From Vibrio sp. HI00D65 (GTDB lineage Bacteria > Pseudomonadota > Gammaproteobacteria > Enterobacterales > Vibrionaceae), in contig NZ_LWEH01000244.1 of the NCBI RefSeq assembly GCF_001635455.1, forward strand, positions 1 to 32,416: a DNA stretch of 32,416 nucleotides. The letters are read 5' to 3'. The notes beneath the pieces were generated by a model that did not search any database, had not been told where the DNA came from, and worked only from the letters and a program-made list of their open reading frames with translations. Position 1 is the first letter of the stretch. Each line of letters opens with the position of its first letter. Positions 16,664 through 25,376 of the stretch are shown in pieces. The translations under genes and the position numbers were made by a program.

Positions 16664-17089
16664 ATGGCGGCACTAGCAGATTTAGTTAATTTCCAACTTC
16701 AAAATGCCAAAGCCTTATCTGAATTATTGAGTTCAGAGAAAACCGCTATTACGAGCCGACAGTCAACGGATATTGAGCGAATTGCCAAGGAAAAAGTGGT
16801 CCTTGTCGAACAGCTAAGATCAACCGATCAACGCATTGCTGCCCATAGCAATATCTCAGAACTGACCGAGAATCCTGAACTTGCTCAGTTAGTCTCAACC
16901 ATCAAGTCTATTGTCAACGATTGTCATCAAGCGAACCTGGTGAATGGCGAAGCCCTAAATCGAGCACACCTCAGCTTCAAAAAACTCAGCAACATGATGC
17001 AACAAAGCCACGGCAAGATTGGCATGACTTACAACGCTGGCGGTCAAACGCACACTATTTCAACGCTGGGAACCAACGTAAAAGCCTAG
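16664..17089 (+). CDS. flgN: Flagellar export chaperone FlgN
   Basis: FlgN is a cytoplasmic chaperone that delivers the junction proteins FlgK and FlgL to the export apparatus. The 141-residue product is almost all helical, with the pattern LVNFQLQNAKALSELLSSEK at the N-terminus and a long heptad-like helix to about residue 115, as in FlgN. AGG lies 8 nt before the ATG. It follows flgM by 60 bp without an obvious promoter. Its family is weakly conserved in sequence; the call relies strongly on position after flgM. Confidence 0.88.
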   Translation: MAALADLVNFQLQNAKALSELLSSEKTAITSRQSTDIERIAKEKVVLVEQLRSTDQRIAAHSNISELTENPELAQLVSTIKSIVNDCHQANLVNGEALNRAHLSFKKLSNMMQQSHGKIGMTYNAGGQTHTISTLGTNVKA

Positions 17090-17222
17090 TCAAGGTACCG
17101 CTTCAACAACACTATTAGCCCTTTCCTACTTGTTTCTGTATCTGTTTTGTATCTCAGACTATCTATATTCCGATTCCAATCAAAAGACACACTCCCGAAA
17201 GTACGCCCAGAACACGATAAAC

Positions 17223-17260
17223 AAGAAAGCGGCAAGTATTTTCATACTTGCCGCTTTCTT
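17223..17260. terminator. Perfect bidirectional terminator between flgN and flgP
   Basis: A 17-bp perfect stem (AAGAAAGCGGCAAGTAT and its complement) encloses a 4-nt loop. The A/T ends serve as T-rich tails on either strand. It separates the convergent flgAMN and flgOP transcripts. The other 130 bp between flgN and this stem, and the 78 bp up to flgP, show nothing recognisable. Confidence 0.88.
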
Positions 17261-17338
17261 ATTCATATGAATATCTAGTTGCCGATACGCCATCTGGAAA
17301 ACGACTAGCAACCAATATCATTCATCTCTTCACAGATA

Positions 17339-17770
17339 CTAGAAAAGTGTTTGCTGCCTCTTCTCTGGTACCGCTTGAACTTCGCCGTAGTTACGTAATT
17401 GATCCATCTTGCGAATATCCAACTGAAGCTCGGTAACGTAGCTATCGCCTACTGGGTAACTGCGCACGACTTCTGCACCACGGATAACACCATCAACCGC
17501 ACCTGATGTGCGCTCTGTACCAAGGCGTTGATCTTCAAGTTCAGCACGGCCGCTTACTCGCATACCATAAACTTGTTCCGCAAGTTCGCGATAAGCATCA
17601 ATCTTAGAGGCTCTCATCGCACGGATACGCTTCTCTTCATCGTTACGACCTTTTTGTTCACTGATACTCGCATAACCAACGGCAACCAAGAAATCATCTG
17701 GTCTCATACTCTGTAGTGGCTGACAGCCAACAAGTAGTAGAGCGGCAACCACAAACATTAACTTCTTCAT
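17339..17770 (-). CDS. flgP: Flagellar outer-membrane lipoprotein FlgP
   Basis: FlgP is an LPP20-family lipoprotein needed for Vibrio motility and part of the extra ring structure around the LP ring. The 143-residue protein starts MKKLMFVVAALLLVGC, lipobox LVGC with acylated Cys16. The conserved part follows: VGYASISEQKGRNDEEKRIR, then KIDAYRELAEQVYGMRV, and RGAEVVRSYPVGDSYVTELQ. TAGGAG precedes the ATG by 5 nt. It starts 9 bp after flgO stops. The V. cholerae flgOP operon has the same order and is, from memory, sigma-54/FlrC dependent. Confidence 0.92.
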   Translation of the reverse strand: MKKLMFVVAALLLVGCQPLQSMRPDDFLVAVGYASISEQKGRNDEEKRIRAMRASKIDAYRELAEQVYGMRVSGRAELEDQRLGTERTSGAVDGVIRGAEVVRSYPVGDSYVTELQLDIRKMDQLRNYGEVQAVPEKRQQTLF

Positions 17771-17779
17771 CTCGAACTC

Positions 17780-18415
17780 CTAAGGGCGAAGAATAACAGT
17801 GTAAGGCTGGGTGATCGTTGGGTCAGAACGAATAATCACACCATCTTGAGTTCGAATACTGTTCAGAGTATCAAGGTCACGACCAATACGGTCTGCTGGT
17901 AAGAAGCCTTGTGCTGAAGCCACAACAATACGAGTTTGCATGCCCACAACTCGAGCATTCACGAGTACACCACCCTCTTGGCGCAGCATAGTGCCCGTTA
18001 GTACGTATTGAACGTCTTGCTCTTGAGCTAAATCTTTCCAGTCACGGCTTATCGCAAAGTCACCTTGATGAGTTACCTGAATAGAACCCGTAGTTTTAAA
18101 ATCAACCACCTTGAAGCCACGACGCTGAAACTGGTGAATGAAACCTTCTGATACCGAGTTGCCAAGCCAGTTTGTTGTGTCCATGTGTTGGAGGTCTACA
18201 AACGAGGTGATCGCAATAGGCGTTCTTGCTGAGATACTGGTATTCGACACGATCAAGTCTTCTGTCATGCTTTCTACGAAGAAATCCATTGTGTGGCGAG
18301 GGCTGTCCATCAGCATAAATTGACTGCCTGGGTACTCAGTCTTACCGTTATAGATCGGCGAATAAGCGCATGATGTCAGTAACATGACACTCATTACTAC
18401 GAGCCATTTTTTCAT
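17780..18415 (-). CDS. flgO: Flagellar outer-membrane lipoprotein FlgO
   Basis: FlgO is a Vibrio lipoprotein required for normal motility, acting with FlgP and FlgT at the outer part of the basal body. The 211-residue product has a lipoprotein signal MKKWLVVMSVMLLTSC with acylated Cys16. The FlgO domain follows (ARTPIAITSFVDLQHMDTTN, then LGNSVSEGFIHQFQRRGFKV and VQYVLTGTMLRQEGGVLVNA), a fold related to periplasmic lipoproteins of the CsgG/TolB-N type. It is the first gene of flgOP and divergent from flgT. The sigma-54 candidate upstream implies a leader of about 150 nt. Confidence 0.92.
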   Translation of the reverse strand: MKKWLVVMSVMLLTSCAYSPIYNGKTEYPGSQFMLMDSPRHTMDFFVESMTEDLIVSNTSISARTPIAITSFVDLQHMDTTNWLGNSVSEGFIHQFQRRGFKVVDFKTTGSIQVTHQGDFAISRDWKDLAQEQDVQYVLTGTMLRQEGGVLVNARVVGMQTRIVVASAQGFLPADRIGRDLDTLNSIRTQDGVIIRSDPTITQPYTVILRP

Positions 18416-18492
18416 TATCTAATCTCCAGATAGTTATAGTGCGACCTGTTCTAATACGTTCTCACCATTATTCTTTTCAATGGATTACAATG

Positions 18493-18508
18493 TTGGAACA
18501 GTCTTTGC
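18493..18508 (+). promoter_or_regulatory. Sigma-54 promoter of flgT
   Basis: The plus strand reads TTGGAACAGTCTTTGC, then TTTT: GG-N10-GC with one mismatch in the -24 TGGCAC element. Expected start is near 18520, about 88 nt ahead of the flgT ATG. Confidence 0.7.
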
Positions 18509-18576
18509 TTTTCATTAATGGTTAAGATTAAGAAAAACGCACTCAAGTCAGCTTCAAGCTTATAGTTATTTATTAA

Positions 18577-18593
18577 GCAATATTTATACCCAA
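18577..18593 (-). promoter_or_regulatory. Sigma-54 promoter of flgOP
   Basis: The minus strand reads TTGGGTATAAATATTGC; taking the second GG of GGG gives GG-N10-GC, and the -12 is TTGC, very like the flgB site. Expected start is near 18565. It lies beyond the flgT promoter, so the two promoters face each other. Confidence 0.65.
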
Positions 18594-18607
18594 CTGGTAA
18601 CGAATAG

Positions 18608-19741
18608 ATGAAAAAAATAATTTCTTACTTATTTTCAATAGGTTCACTGATAATCACAAGTTTCAGTGCTCATGCCTCATGGTATGAAGTTACCGGTATA
18701 GCAACCATCGTATCGTCAGAAGAAACGGCAAGGATCCACGCGCTGGAAGACGCTGTGTACAAGGCTATCCAGTTCTCAGGAGCAGACATCGGCAGTATTG
18801 CGAACCTAACGCCTTATTTAGATGGCAAGAAAAAGGAATACCAATTTACTAACCACGAAGTACGCTACATCTTGGTTGATAAAGAGAAGAAGCGCGGTGG
18901 CAATTTAATGATCACCGCAAGGATCGACATCTACCCTTCGGCAAATGCTTGCCATGATAGACAATACAAGAAAACCTTCTTGGTGGGTAATATCGATGTC
19001 ACCTCTCCACAACAAGCCGTAATGGGCAGAATCTACAACATCGGTGACGACTTCAGCCATGTGGTTGATAGACAGTTAGCCAAAGAGTCTCGCAGCTTCG
19101 TCTCTGTTGGCACTACGAACTACGACATCGATAAACGCCGACCAGAAGTGATCAAGATGATCGCACAGGATACCGGCGCACAATACATCATCGGTGGTGA
19201 GATTACTGACTTAACGGCAACCATCGAATCCAATCTATTAAAAGATGACATCATCAACCGTCAGTTTGCGTTAGAAATACAAGTATTTGATGGTAAGACA
19301 GGTCATCAGATCTACACTCGTAGCTATCGTGAGGTGGCAAAGTGGCCATTTGCTAAAACCAGTGAAGTTGACACTCGCAGTGCTCGTTTTTGGGCATCAA
19401 CCTACGGCAGTATGATGCTTCGTGTAAGCCGTAATATCATGTTGGACTTAGAATCTGAAGTCTCTTGTAAGATCACGCTTCCAGAAGTTGCGGCCGTATT
19501 CGGTAATACAGTGACCATTGATTTGGGCCGAATACATGGCGTACAACAAGGTGACAAACTGCAGCTATGGCACACAGGTTCGTTTATCGACCAACGAGGT
19601 TTACCGCGCAATAAAGTCTCTCAAAGCGATATCACACTGACCGTTTCTCGCGTCTACGAGAACGAAGCGGAACTGACAATCGACCAGGCAAGCCTGGCGG
19701 GAAGCATTCAAATTGGTGATGTGATGCAGAAAATCATGTAG
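18608..19741 (+). CDS. flgT: Flagellar H-ring protein FlgT
   Basis: FlgT is a periplasmic protein that forms the H ring around the LP ring in Vibrio and supports assembly of the sodium-driven stator. The 377-residue precursor has a signal peptide ending SFSAHA (cleavage near residue 23). The mature protein starts SWYEVTGIATIVSSEETARI, typical of the FlgT N-terminal domain. The middle domain (about 110-265) includes AQYIIGGEITDLTATIES. The C-terminal domain (about 280-377) is a small beta-barrel with VFGNTVTIDLGRIHGVQQGD. A terminator follows. Confidence 0.94.
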   Translation: MKKIISYLFSIGSLIITSFSAHASWYEVTGIATIVSSEETARIHALEDAVYKAIQFSGADIGSIANLTPYLDGKKKEYQFTNHEVRYILVDKEKKRGGNLMITARIDIYPSANACHDRQYKKTFLVGNIDVTSPQQAVMGRIYNIGDDFSHVVDRQLAKESRSFVSVGTTNYDIDKRRPEVIKMIAQDTGAQYIIGGEITDLTATIESNLLKDDIINRQFALEIQVFDGKTGHQIYTRSYREVAKWPFAKTSEVDTRSARFWASTYGSMMLRVSRNIMLDLESEVSCKITLPEVAAVFGNTVTIDLGRIHGVQQGDKLQLWHTGSFIDQRGLPRNKVSQSDITLTVSRVYENEAELTIDQASLAGSIQIGDVMQKIM

Positions 19742-19772
19742 TTAACCGCACTCTAAACTCATAAATTCTAAT

Positions 19773-19808
19773 AAAGCCTTAGCCCCCCTGCTAAGGCTTT
19801 AATTTTTT
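19773..19808 (+). terminator. Intrinsic terminator after flgT
   Basis: AAAGCCTTAGC, a 6-nt C-rich loop and GCTAAGGCTTT form an 11-bp stem, followed by AATTTTTT. A classic rho-independent terminator 31 bp beyond the flgT stop. Confidence 0.9.
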
Positions 19809-19836
19809 CATGGGTATTAGTTTCGGTTTTTACGTA

Positions 19837-19864
19837 TTTGTCGTAATCTTACTAATAATATAAT
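19837..19864 (+). promoter_or_regulatory. Possible sigma-70 promoter with a very short leader
   Basis: A perfect TATAAT at 19859-19864 has a weak -35-like TTTGTC 16 bp upstream. Transcription would start near 19871, only about 10 nt before the ATG at 19881. Confidence 0.45.
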
Positions 19865-19880
19865 CATCATTTATCAAGAT

Positions 19881-20387
19881 ATGAGTCAGAATAATCTAAT
19901 TGGTGCTACCGGTTATCGCTTTATTTCGAAAGGTAAGACCGCTTTTAAGATCCACATCCACACACCAGAAGACACGGTACTGCATCGGTCCGTCGGTTTT
20001 GTGCGCATGGGTGAAGATAAAGCGCTTAAAAAAACCATCAAATTAAGAGACGAGCTTGGTAAAGAGCTTTGGGGTAAGTTTTGGAAGAAGGTTCTCAAGG
20101 AGCCTCACCTAATGACGCGCCTACCACATAGTTTAGAGCCTAAGATTGTATTCAAACCAAACCCTACACAAAGTGACCCTGAACATCGTGATGAGTGTTA
20201 TATCGCGAAATGGCGTGTGTTCTCTGATAACGGCGATTACAAATACAAAACCAAGGTCTGCTCGATCAGAAAGCACGGTAGACTGGCCGCTTACAGCCAA
20301 ACTAAGCGCGCACTACTTGATGCTCACAAAGACGTGATTGATTTACTCATATTCATGGGACGCTTAAACAGCATCGACCTCAAGTAA
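19881..20387 (+). CDS. Small basic protein with two AP2-like repeats, function unknown
   Basis: A 168-residue, lysine/arginine-rich protein with no signal peptide or membrane segment. Two stretches look related. Residues about 20-55 have beta-strand-like FKIHIHTPEDTVLHRSVGF followed by the helix KALKKTIKLRDELG. Residues about 107-153 have AKWRVFSDNGDYKYKTKVCS followed by SQTKRALLDAHKDV. Strand-strand-strand-helix units of this size with a basic helix recall the AP2/integrase-N DNA-binding fold, which is an inference. Similar vibrio proteins are, as I recall, labelled as iron-citrate transporter components in databases; nothing here supports that. The ATG has only AAG upstream. The gene stands alone between two terminators. 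Confidence 0.75.
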   Translation: MSQNNLIGATGYRFISKGKTAFKIHIHTPEDTVLHRSVGFVRMGEDKALKKTIKLRDELGKELWGKFWKKVLKEPHLMTRLPHSLEPKIVFKPNPTQSDPEHRDECYIAKWRVFSDNGDYKYKTKVCSIRKHGRLAAYSQTKRALLDAHKDVIDLLIFMGRLNSIDLK

Positions 20388-20431
20388 CCACAGCATGGAC
20401 AAAGCCAATCTCCTATGAACGAATACAAAAA

Positions 20432-20457
20432 CAGCCGCAAATGCGGCTGCTTTTATT
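20432..20457 (+). terminator. Intrinsic terminator after the AP2-like gene
   Basis: CAGCCGC, a 4-nt loop and GCGGCTG form a strong stem, followed by CTTTTATTT. It lies 45 bp beyond the stop codon. Confidence 0.85.
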
Positions 20458-20463
20458 TCTAGA

Positions 20464-20750
20464 ATCGTCATCTTAGCGCTTTGGAATATTGTCACGTACC
20501 AAGTAGATGACCTAGCCGCTCAAGTGATCCAACTTCAGATGGAAACCATGCAAATCTGTATGGGAAAAGCATTGAGATGATGCACAGCGGCGGGTTCAGC
20601 CCAACCCTAAACCTAAAGAATGTCGATGAACAGTGCGGTAAGCTCGATTGCATCACGGGCTCAGGTCGCGAACTGGATGTTGAATATCTGATAAGCAATA
20701 ACTTTGTCTTCGGTGGTATCAACACCTCTATCATCTTCAAGAAAATCTAA
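20464..20750 (+). pseudogene. 3' remnant of an outer-membrane beta-barrel protein gene
   Basis: From 20511 the plus strand is open for 79 codons to TAA at 20748-20750 and reads like the end of an outer-membrane protein: SGGFSPTLNLKNVDEQCGKL, then two beta-strand-like segments ELDVEYLISNN and FVFGGINTSIIFKKI with alternating hydrophobics. The same sense continues just upstream in the next frame (WNIVTYQVDDLA at about 20482-20517), suggesting a one-base frameshift near 20515. There is no start codon with a ribosome binding site, and a terminator lies immediately upstream. I read it as a decayed gene end. It could instead be chance coding, but the barrel-like pattern argues against that. No parent gene is identified. 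Confidence 0.45.
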
Positions 20751-20779
20751 GACTAGCTAGATAAAACTCCAAACAAATA

Positions 20780-20812
20780 AAAAGGGCCAGTAACCAAGTT
20801 ACTGACCCTTTT
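20780..20812 (-). terminator. Intrinsic terminator after gltX
   Basis: On the minus strand AAAAGGGTCAGTAAC, a 3-nt loop and GTTACTGGCCCTTTT form a 15-bp stem with one U-G pair that ends in TTTT. On the plus strand the same position is a C-A mismatch, so it favours the gltX direction. Confidence 0.82.
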
Positions 20813-20833
20813 ATGAATCTAGCAATCGCTCAA

Positions 20834-22261
20834 TTAAGCGTTAGCTTCACGCTCTACGATGAACTCAAGAGCCATCTTGATGCGAGCAATTACGCGCTCT
20901 TTACCAACAAGCTCCATCACAGCATCAACAGAAGGAGATTGACCACCACCTGTTACTGCTACGCGAAGTGGCATACCGATTTTACCCATGCCGATCTCTA
21001 GCTCTTCACATACTGCTGCAATCACACCGTCTTTGATGTTTGCCGTTGTGAACTCTTCAAGTGCTTCAACTTTAGCAAGAGCAAGCTCTAATGGGCCTTT
21101 AGCAACACCACGTAGGTGCTTCTTAGCTGCGCCAGCTTCGAACTCAGAGAAATCTTCGTAGAAGTAACGAGATTGCTCAGCAAGTTCGATAAGCGTGTTA
21201 CAACGCTCGCCAACTAGCTTGATCACTTCAGTGATAGCTGGGCCGTTTGTTGTATCGATCTTCTGCGCGTCTAGGTGCCATTGCAGGTATTTTGCAACGT
21301 ACTCAGGCTCAGAAGTTTTGATGTAGTGGTTGTTCAACCAGAGTAGCTTTTCAGTATTGAATGCAGACGCAGACTTGCTGATTGCGTTCAGGCTGAAGAA
21401 CTCAATCATCTCTTCTTGAGAGAAGATCTCTTGGTCACCGTGAGACCAACCTAAACGTACTAGGTAGTTGTTTAGTGCGTTAGGTAGGTAACCTTCGTCG
21501 CGGTATTGCATTACTGATACAGCGCCGTGACGCTTAGACAGTTTCGCACCGTCATCACCTAGGATCATTGCACAGTGAGCGAAAGTTGGAACTGGCGCGC
21601 CTAGTGCTTCGTAGATGTTGATTTGACGAGGTGTGTTATTGATGTGGTCTTCACCGCGAACAACGTGTGTGATGCCCATGTCCCAGTCATCCACTACTAC
21701 TACGAAGTTGTAAGTGGGAGCACCGTCTGTACGACGAATGATTAGGTCATCAAGTTGGCTGTTAGAAATTTCAATACGACCACGAATTTGGTCATCAAAT
21801 ACTACACTGCCTTCTTTAGGGTTGCGGAAACGGATAACGCATGCATCGCCTTCTCGTGCAGCTTCGTTAGCTGCAATAATTTTAGGGTGGTTCGCATCGT
21901 AACGAGCCATCTCTTTATTTGCTTCTTGCTCTGCACGAATTTCATCAAGCAGCTCTTTAGGCGCGTAGCATTTGTATGCTTTGTCTTCAGCTAGAAGCTT
22001 ATCAACCATTTCGTTGTAACGGTCAAAACGCTTAGATTGGTAGTAAGGACCTTCGTCCCATTCCATACCCATCCATTGCATGCCTTCTAGAATTGCATCA
22101 ACCGCTTCTTGAGAGTTACGCTCAAGGTCTGTGTCTTCGATACGTAGAACGAATTCACCGCCTTGGTTTTTAGCGAATAGCCAAGAGTAAAGTGCAGTAC
22201 GTGCACCACCAACGTGAAGATAGCCAGTTGGGCTAGGAGCAAAACGAGTTTTAACCGTCAT
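20834..22261 (-). CDS. gltX: Glutamyl-tRNA synthetase
   Basis: GltX charges tRNA-Glu with glutamate, using ATP, in the cytoplasm. The 475-residue class I synthetase has the HIGH-type motif in [20 protein letters not shown] near the N-terminus and the KMSKS-type motif in [15 protein letters not shown] at about residues 233-247. The anticodon-binding C-terminal domain is present ([20 protein letters not shown], then [20 protein letters not shown]). AAGG lies 8 nt before the ATG. It is a single-gene unit with its own terminator. No tRNA gene is seen beside it. Confidence 0.97.
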   Translation of the reverse strand: MTVKTRFAPSPTGYLHVGGARTALYSWLFAKNQGGEFVLRIEDTDLERNSQEAVDAILEGMQWMGMEWDEGPYYQSKRFDRYNEMVDKLLAEDKAYKCYAPKELLDEIRAEQEANKEMARYDANHPKIIAANEAAREGDACVIRFRNPKEGSVVFDDQIRGRIEISNSQLDDLIIRRTDGAPTYNFVVVVDDWDMGITHVVRGEDHINNTPRQINIYEALGAPVPTFAHCAMILGDDGAKLSKRHGAVSVMQYRDEGYLPNALNNYLVRLGWSHGDQEIFSQEEMIEFFSLNAISKSASAFNTEKLLWLNNHYIKTSEPEYVAKYLQWHLDAQKIDTTNGPAITEVIKLVGERCNTLIELAEQSRYFYEDFSEFEAGAAKKHLRGVAKGPLELALAKVEALEEFTTANIKDGVIAAVCEELEIGMGKIGMPLRVAVTGGGQSPSVDAVMELVGKERVIARIKMALEFIVEREANA

Positions 22262-22298
22262 TTAAATACCTTGATTATGTAGGTGATTCTTTTAGTGG

Positions 22299-22326
22299 AG
22301 CCTATTACAAGGCTTGCAATAGTCAA
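22299..22326 (-). promoter_or_regulatory. Likely sigma-70 promoter of gltX
   Basis: On the minus strand TTGACT, 16 bases and TAGGCT, with a C-containing discriminator. The -35 is near consensus and the -10 is weak. The leader to the gltX ATG would be about 30 nt. Confidence 0.5.
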
Positions 22327-22566
22327 CCATCACTAAATTTTGAGCGCTATTTTATCACCACCGCTTAAATCTACAATCAGTAGTGAATGATTAATGTGCT
22401 GTTGTTGTACGAAAGCCGTTATTGAAAGAGCAATTGCGCCCTTAAAGATCGTAAATCTATACCTTTAACTAGTGGATTGTAGTCGTACATTATTAATTTC
22501 CCTCTTCCATTCCAGACTAAAACTACCAGCTAGCACTCCACCAAGATCAAATTCTTGAATTTATGT
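22327..22566. other. Intergenic stretch between gltX and the copA operator
   Basis: No open frame with coding character and no recognisable RNA, repeat or strong hairpin was seen in these 240 bp. Confidence 0.5.
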
Positions 22567-22597
22567 TTGACCTTACCCTTACGGGAAGGTTTATGTT
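22567..22597 (+). promoter_or_regulatory. CueR-type copper-responsive promoter of copA
   Basis: The -35 TTGACC and -10 TATGTT are separated by 19 bp, the overlong spacer typical of MerR-family promoters. The spacer holds the dyad ACCTT-N11-AAGGT (22570-22590), with inner CCC and GGG, very close to the E. coli copA CueR box. A CueR activator responding to Cu(I) is the expected regulator; its gene is not in the window. Confidence 0.88.
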
Positions 22598-22625
22598 AGG
22601 CGTAGATGAGAATTGGAGTATCGAT

Positions 22626-25376
22626 ATGAACCACTATACAACCGCGCTCAACGGCCTAAACTGCATGGGATGTGCGAGTAAAGTCCGCACACTGCTCGGC
22701 GATCTCGACAATACGACGATTAATGATATATCGCCGACCTATATCGATATTTCGACTCCATTTAGTTACGTTCAACTCAATGAACAGTTAGCGACACTTG
22801 GCTACAGCATGGGTAACAAGCTGCACCTTTCACTATCCGGCCTCAGCTGTGGCAAGTGCGTGAGCAAACTGACTCAAGCACTTGAAAAAACTGAGCAAGC
22901 CTCAAACCTAGAAGTCAGCAAACAGGAATTATCACTGGTTACCCTGCTTTCTGTATCTGAGGTTATTGAGCTAGTCGAAAGTGTCGGTTTTCACGCTACC
23001 CCCTACGCTGAATCTCATGACCAGTCATCAAGTTCAGATTTAGAAGAAGATAAAAAATCAGCACCTACAAAAACAACGTCAACTGAACCCGTTGCAAGTC
23101 AATATACTTATCACCTTGTTCTTGAGGGGATGACGTGCGCGAGTTGCGTTTCTTCAGTCGAAAAAGCACTGATAAAGAACGAGTTCGTCGATCAAGCTCA
23201 GATCAACCTTGCCGAGCAAACGGCCTTGGTTTTCACCTCAAAAACACGCGTTCTTATTGAAAACAAGCTCATCGAATCGGTGAAAGCCGCGGGGTATGGC
23301 GCTGAGTTTGTTGATGATGCGGCCACACAACAACAAAAACAGCAAGAGCAACAACTTCGCACTCAACAGGCCTTCCTGAAAAACTCAGTGAGTGCGCTAC
23401 TGCTTGGCGGACCATTAATGGTATGGGGCGTCTTCGGCGGCAGCATGACCATTGCGACAGTTAACGACCAACTGGCATGGGGATTCATTGGTGTGGTTTG
23501 CATAGTGTTGTTAGCCACTTCTGGACGCAGCTTCTTCACTAACGCGTGGCAATCCTTGATGCATAAGCGCGCGACCATGGACACGCTAGTAGCTTTGGGT
23601 ACAGGCGCAGCATGGTTCTACTCAATGTTGGTTGTGCTCATTCCATCATGGTTCCCTGAAGCCTCTCGCCATGTCTACTTTGAGGCAAGCGCGATGATCA
23701 TTGGCCTTATTTCTTTGGGTCACTATATCGAAGCCAAAGCCAAAGCTCGCACTACAAAATCGCTACAGGCACTGATTAATTTACAGCCTCAAAAAGCGAT
23801 GGTTATCGTCGATGGAAAAGAGCAACTCATTGCTGTAGAGGCTATCAGAGTGGGTATGCAGATACGCGTCAAACCGGGTGAGAAAGTTCCGGTTGATGGT
23901 GTTGTGGTATCAGGTGAGTCTTACATCGATGAATCCATGCTAACTGGTGAGCCGCTTCCCAACGTAAAATCAGTTAATGATAGTGTTTCAGCAGGTACCA
24001 TCAATGGTGATGGCAGCTTAATTATTGAAGCGACAGGAATTGGCTCAAGCACTATGTTGGCTCGCATCATCCAGATGGTTCGCCAAGCACAAAGCAGTAA
24101 ACCTGCAATTGCCAAGCTTGCCGACTCTATCTCTGCTGTTTTCGTTCCTGTTGTTGTCGCGATCGCAGCCGTTGCTGCCCTAGTGTGGTTTTTTGTTGGC
24201 CCACAACCAAGTGCGAGTTACATGCTTGTCATCTCAACGACTGTGCTGATCATTGCTTGTCCGTGTGCTCTAGGCCTTGCCACGCCGCTTTCTATTACAG
24301 TCGGTGTCGGAAAAGCTGCTGAGTTTGGCGTTCTGATCAAAGATGCGGATGTGTTGCAGTCAGCGAGCAAAATCGATGCTGTGGTATTTGATAAAACGGG
24401 TACCCTGACCCAAGGTAAACCAAGCGTTCAACAGGCCTTTTATCACAACCTATCAGAACAAGAACTGCTGACTTACGCCTATTCGGTTGAAGTTGGTTCA
24501 GAACACCCGCTTGCCAAAGCTGTTTGCCAGCATGCCGAGAATTTAGGAGTTTCAGCACTCCCACACAGCGACTTTGAAAACCGCCGAGGCCTTGGCGTGC
24601 AAGCCAACATTAACGGAAAACACGTTCAAGTCGGCTCTCTGAGATACCTCACCCAACTCGGTATTGATACTCAAATAGGTAGTGACTTTATTGAACTTTG
24701 CCGTAAACAAACATGGACGCCAACCTTCGTCGTCATCGACCAAAAAATGGAAGGCATCTTTGGCATTTCAGACGCGTTAAAAATAGATAGCAAACAAGCG
24801 ATTACTCAACTAAAATCCGCCGGAATTCACACAGTGCTACTCACTGGCGACAACGACTCGGTTGCTCAAGCGATTGGCAAAAGCGTCGATATCGATGAGG
24901 TTATCTCTGAAGTACTTCCAGAGCAGAAAGCGCAACATATTATTCAGCTTCAACAACAATATAAGAGTGTAGCAATGGTTGGAGACGGTATAAACGACGC
25001 ACCTGCACTGGCTCAGGCCGATATAGGTATCGCAATGGGCAGTGGCAGTGATGTAGCGATCGAGAGTGCACAAATGACACTTCTGAACTCGTCACCTCTT
25101 TCTGTTAGTAATGCGATAGAACTCTCCCAAGCAACGGTGAGAAACATGAAGCAAAACCTCTTTGGTGCCTTCATCTACAACTCATTGGGCATTCCTATCG
25201 CGGCTGGTGTGCTCTACCCGTTTTTCGGATTTTTACTCAGTCCAGTAGTGGCAGGTGCAGCGATGGCGATGTCGTCCATTACTGTGGTAAGTAATGCCAA
25301 TCGACTAAGACTATTCAAACCGACCCATTCTAATATCAACAATAATCATATTCATGAGGTTAGCCATGATTCGTAA
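22626..25376 (+). CDS. copA: Copper-exporting P1B-type ATPase CopA
   Basis: CopA pumps Cu(I) from the cytoplasm to the periplasm. I start at [16 protein letters not shown] (916 residues): GGAG lies 7 nt upstream, while the longer open frame would place codons on top of the CueR operator. There are three N-terminal metal-binding domains with CxxC at 13/16, 75/78 and 171/174; the third (GMTCASC) is canonical and the first two are degenerate. A Gln-rich linker (about 234-249) precedes the membrane part. Key sites are TGE (440-442), CPC (545-547), the phosphorylated Asp589 in DKTGT, HP (627-628) and GDGINDAP near residue 790. copG overlaps its 3' end. Confidence 0.96.
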   Translation: MNHYTTALNGLNCMGCASKVRTLLGDLDNTTINDISPTYIDISTPFSYVQLNEQLATLGYSMGNKLHLSLSGLSCGKCVSKLTQALEKTEQASNLEVSKQELSLVTLLSVSEVIELVESVGFHATPYAESHDQSSSSDLEEDKKSAPTKTTSTEPVASQYTYHLVLEGMTCASCVSSVEKALIKNEFVDQAQINLAEQTALVFTSKTRVLIENKLIESVKAAGYGAEFVDDAATQQQKQQEQQLRTQQAFLKNSVSALLLGGPLMVWGVFGGSMTIATVNDQLAWGFIGVVCIVLLATSGRSFFTNAWQSLMHKRATMDTLVALGTGAAWFYSMLVVLIPSWFPEASRHVYFEASAMIIGLISLGHYIEAKAKARTTKSLQALINLQPQKAMVIVDGKEQLIAVEAIRVGMQIRVKPGEKVPVDGVVVSGESYIDESMLTGEPLPNVKSVNDSVSAGTINGDGSLIIEATGIGSSTMLARIIQMVRQAQSSKPAIAKLADSISAVFVPVVVAIAAVAALVWFFVGPQPSASYMLVISTTVLIIACPCALGLATPLSITVGVGKAAEFGVLIKDADVLQSASKIDAVVFDKTGTLTQGKPSVQQAFYHNLSEQELLTYAYSVEVGSEHPLAKAVCQHAENLGVSALPHSDFENRRGLGVQANINGKHVQVGSLRYLTQLGIDTQIGSDFIELCRKQTWTPTFVVIDQKMEGIFGISDALKIDSKQAITQLKSAGIHTVLLTGDNDSVAQAIGKSVDIDEVISEVLPEQKAQHIIQLQQQYKSVAMVGDGINDAPALAQADIGIAMGSGSDVAIESAQMTLLNSSPLSVSNAIELSQATVRNMKQNLFGAFIYNSLGIPIAAGVLYPFFGFLLSPVVAGAAMAMSSITVVSNANRLRLFKPTHSNINNNHIHEVSHDS

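Noticed and set aside
20492..20740. Minus-strand open frame of about 80 codons
   Set aside because: Its composition is low in coding character, and the opposite strand reads as an outer-membrane-protein end, which explains the frame as a shadow.
22262..22562. tRNA genes next to gltX, as in enteric bacteria
   Set aside because: No cloverleaf-like arms, T-loop GTTCRA motif or CCA end was seen on either strand.
22563..22625. Twenty-one-codon N-terminal extension of copA
   Set aside because: It is made of the CueR-type operator and promoter; the conserved metal-binding domain begins at the downstream ATG.
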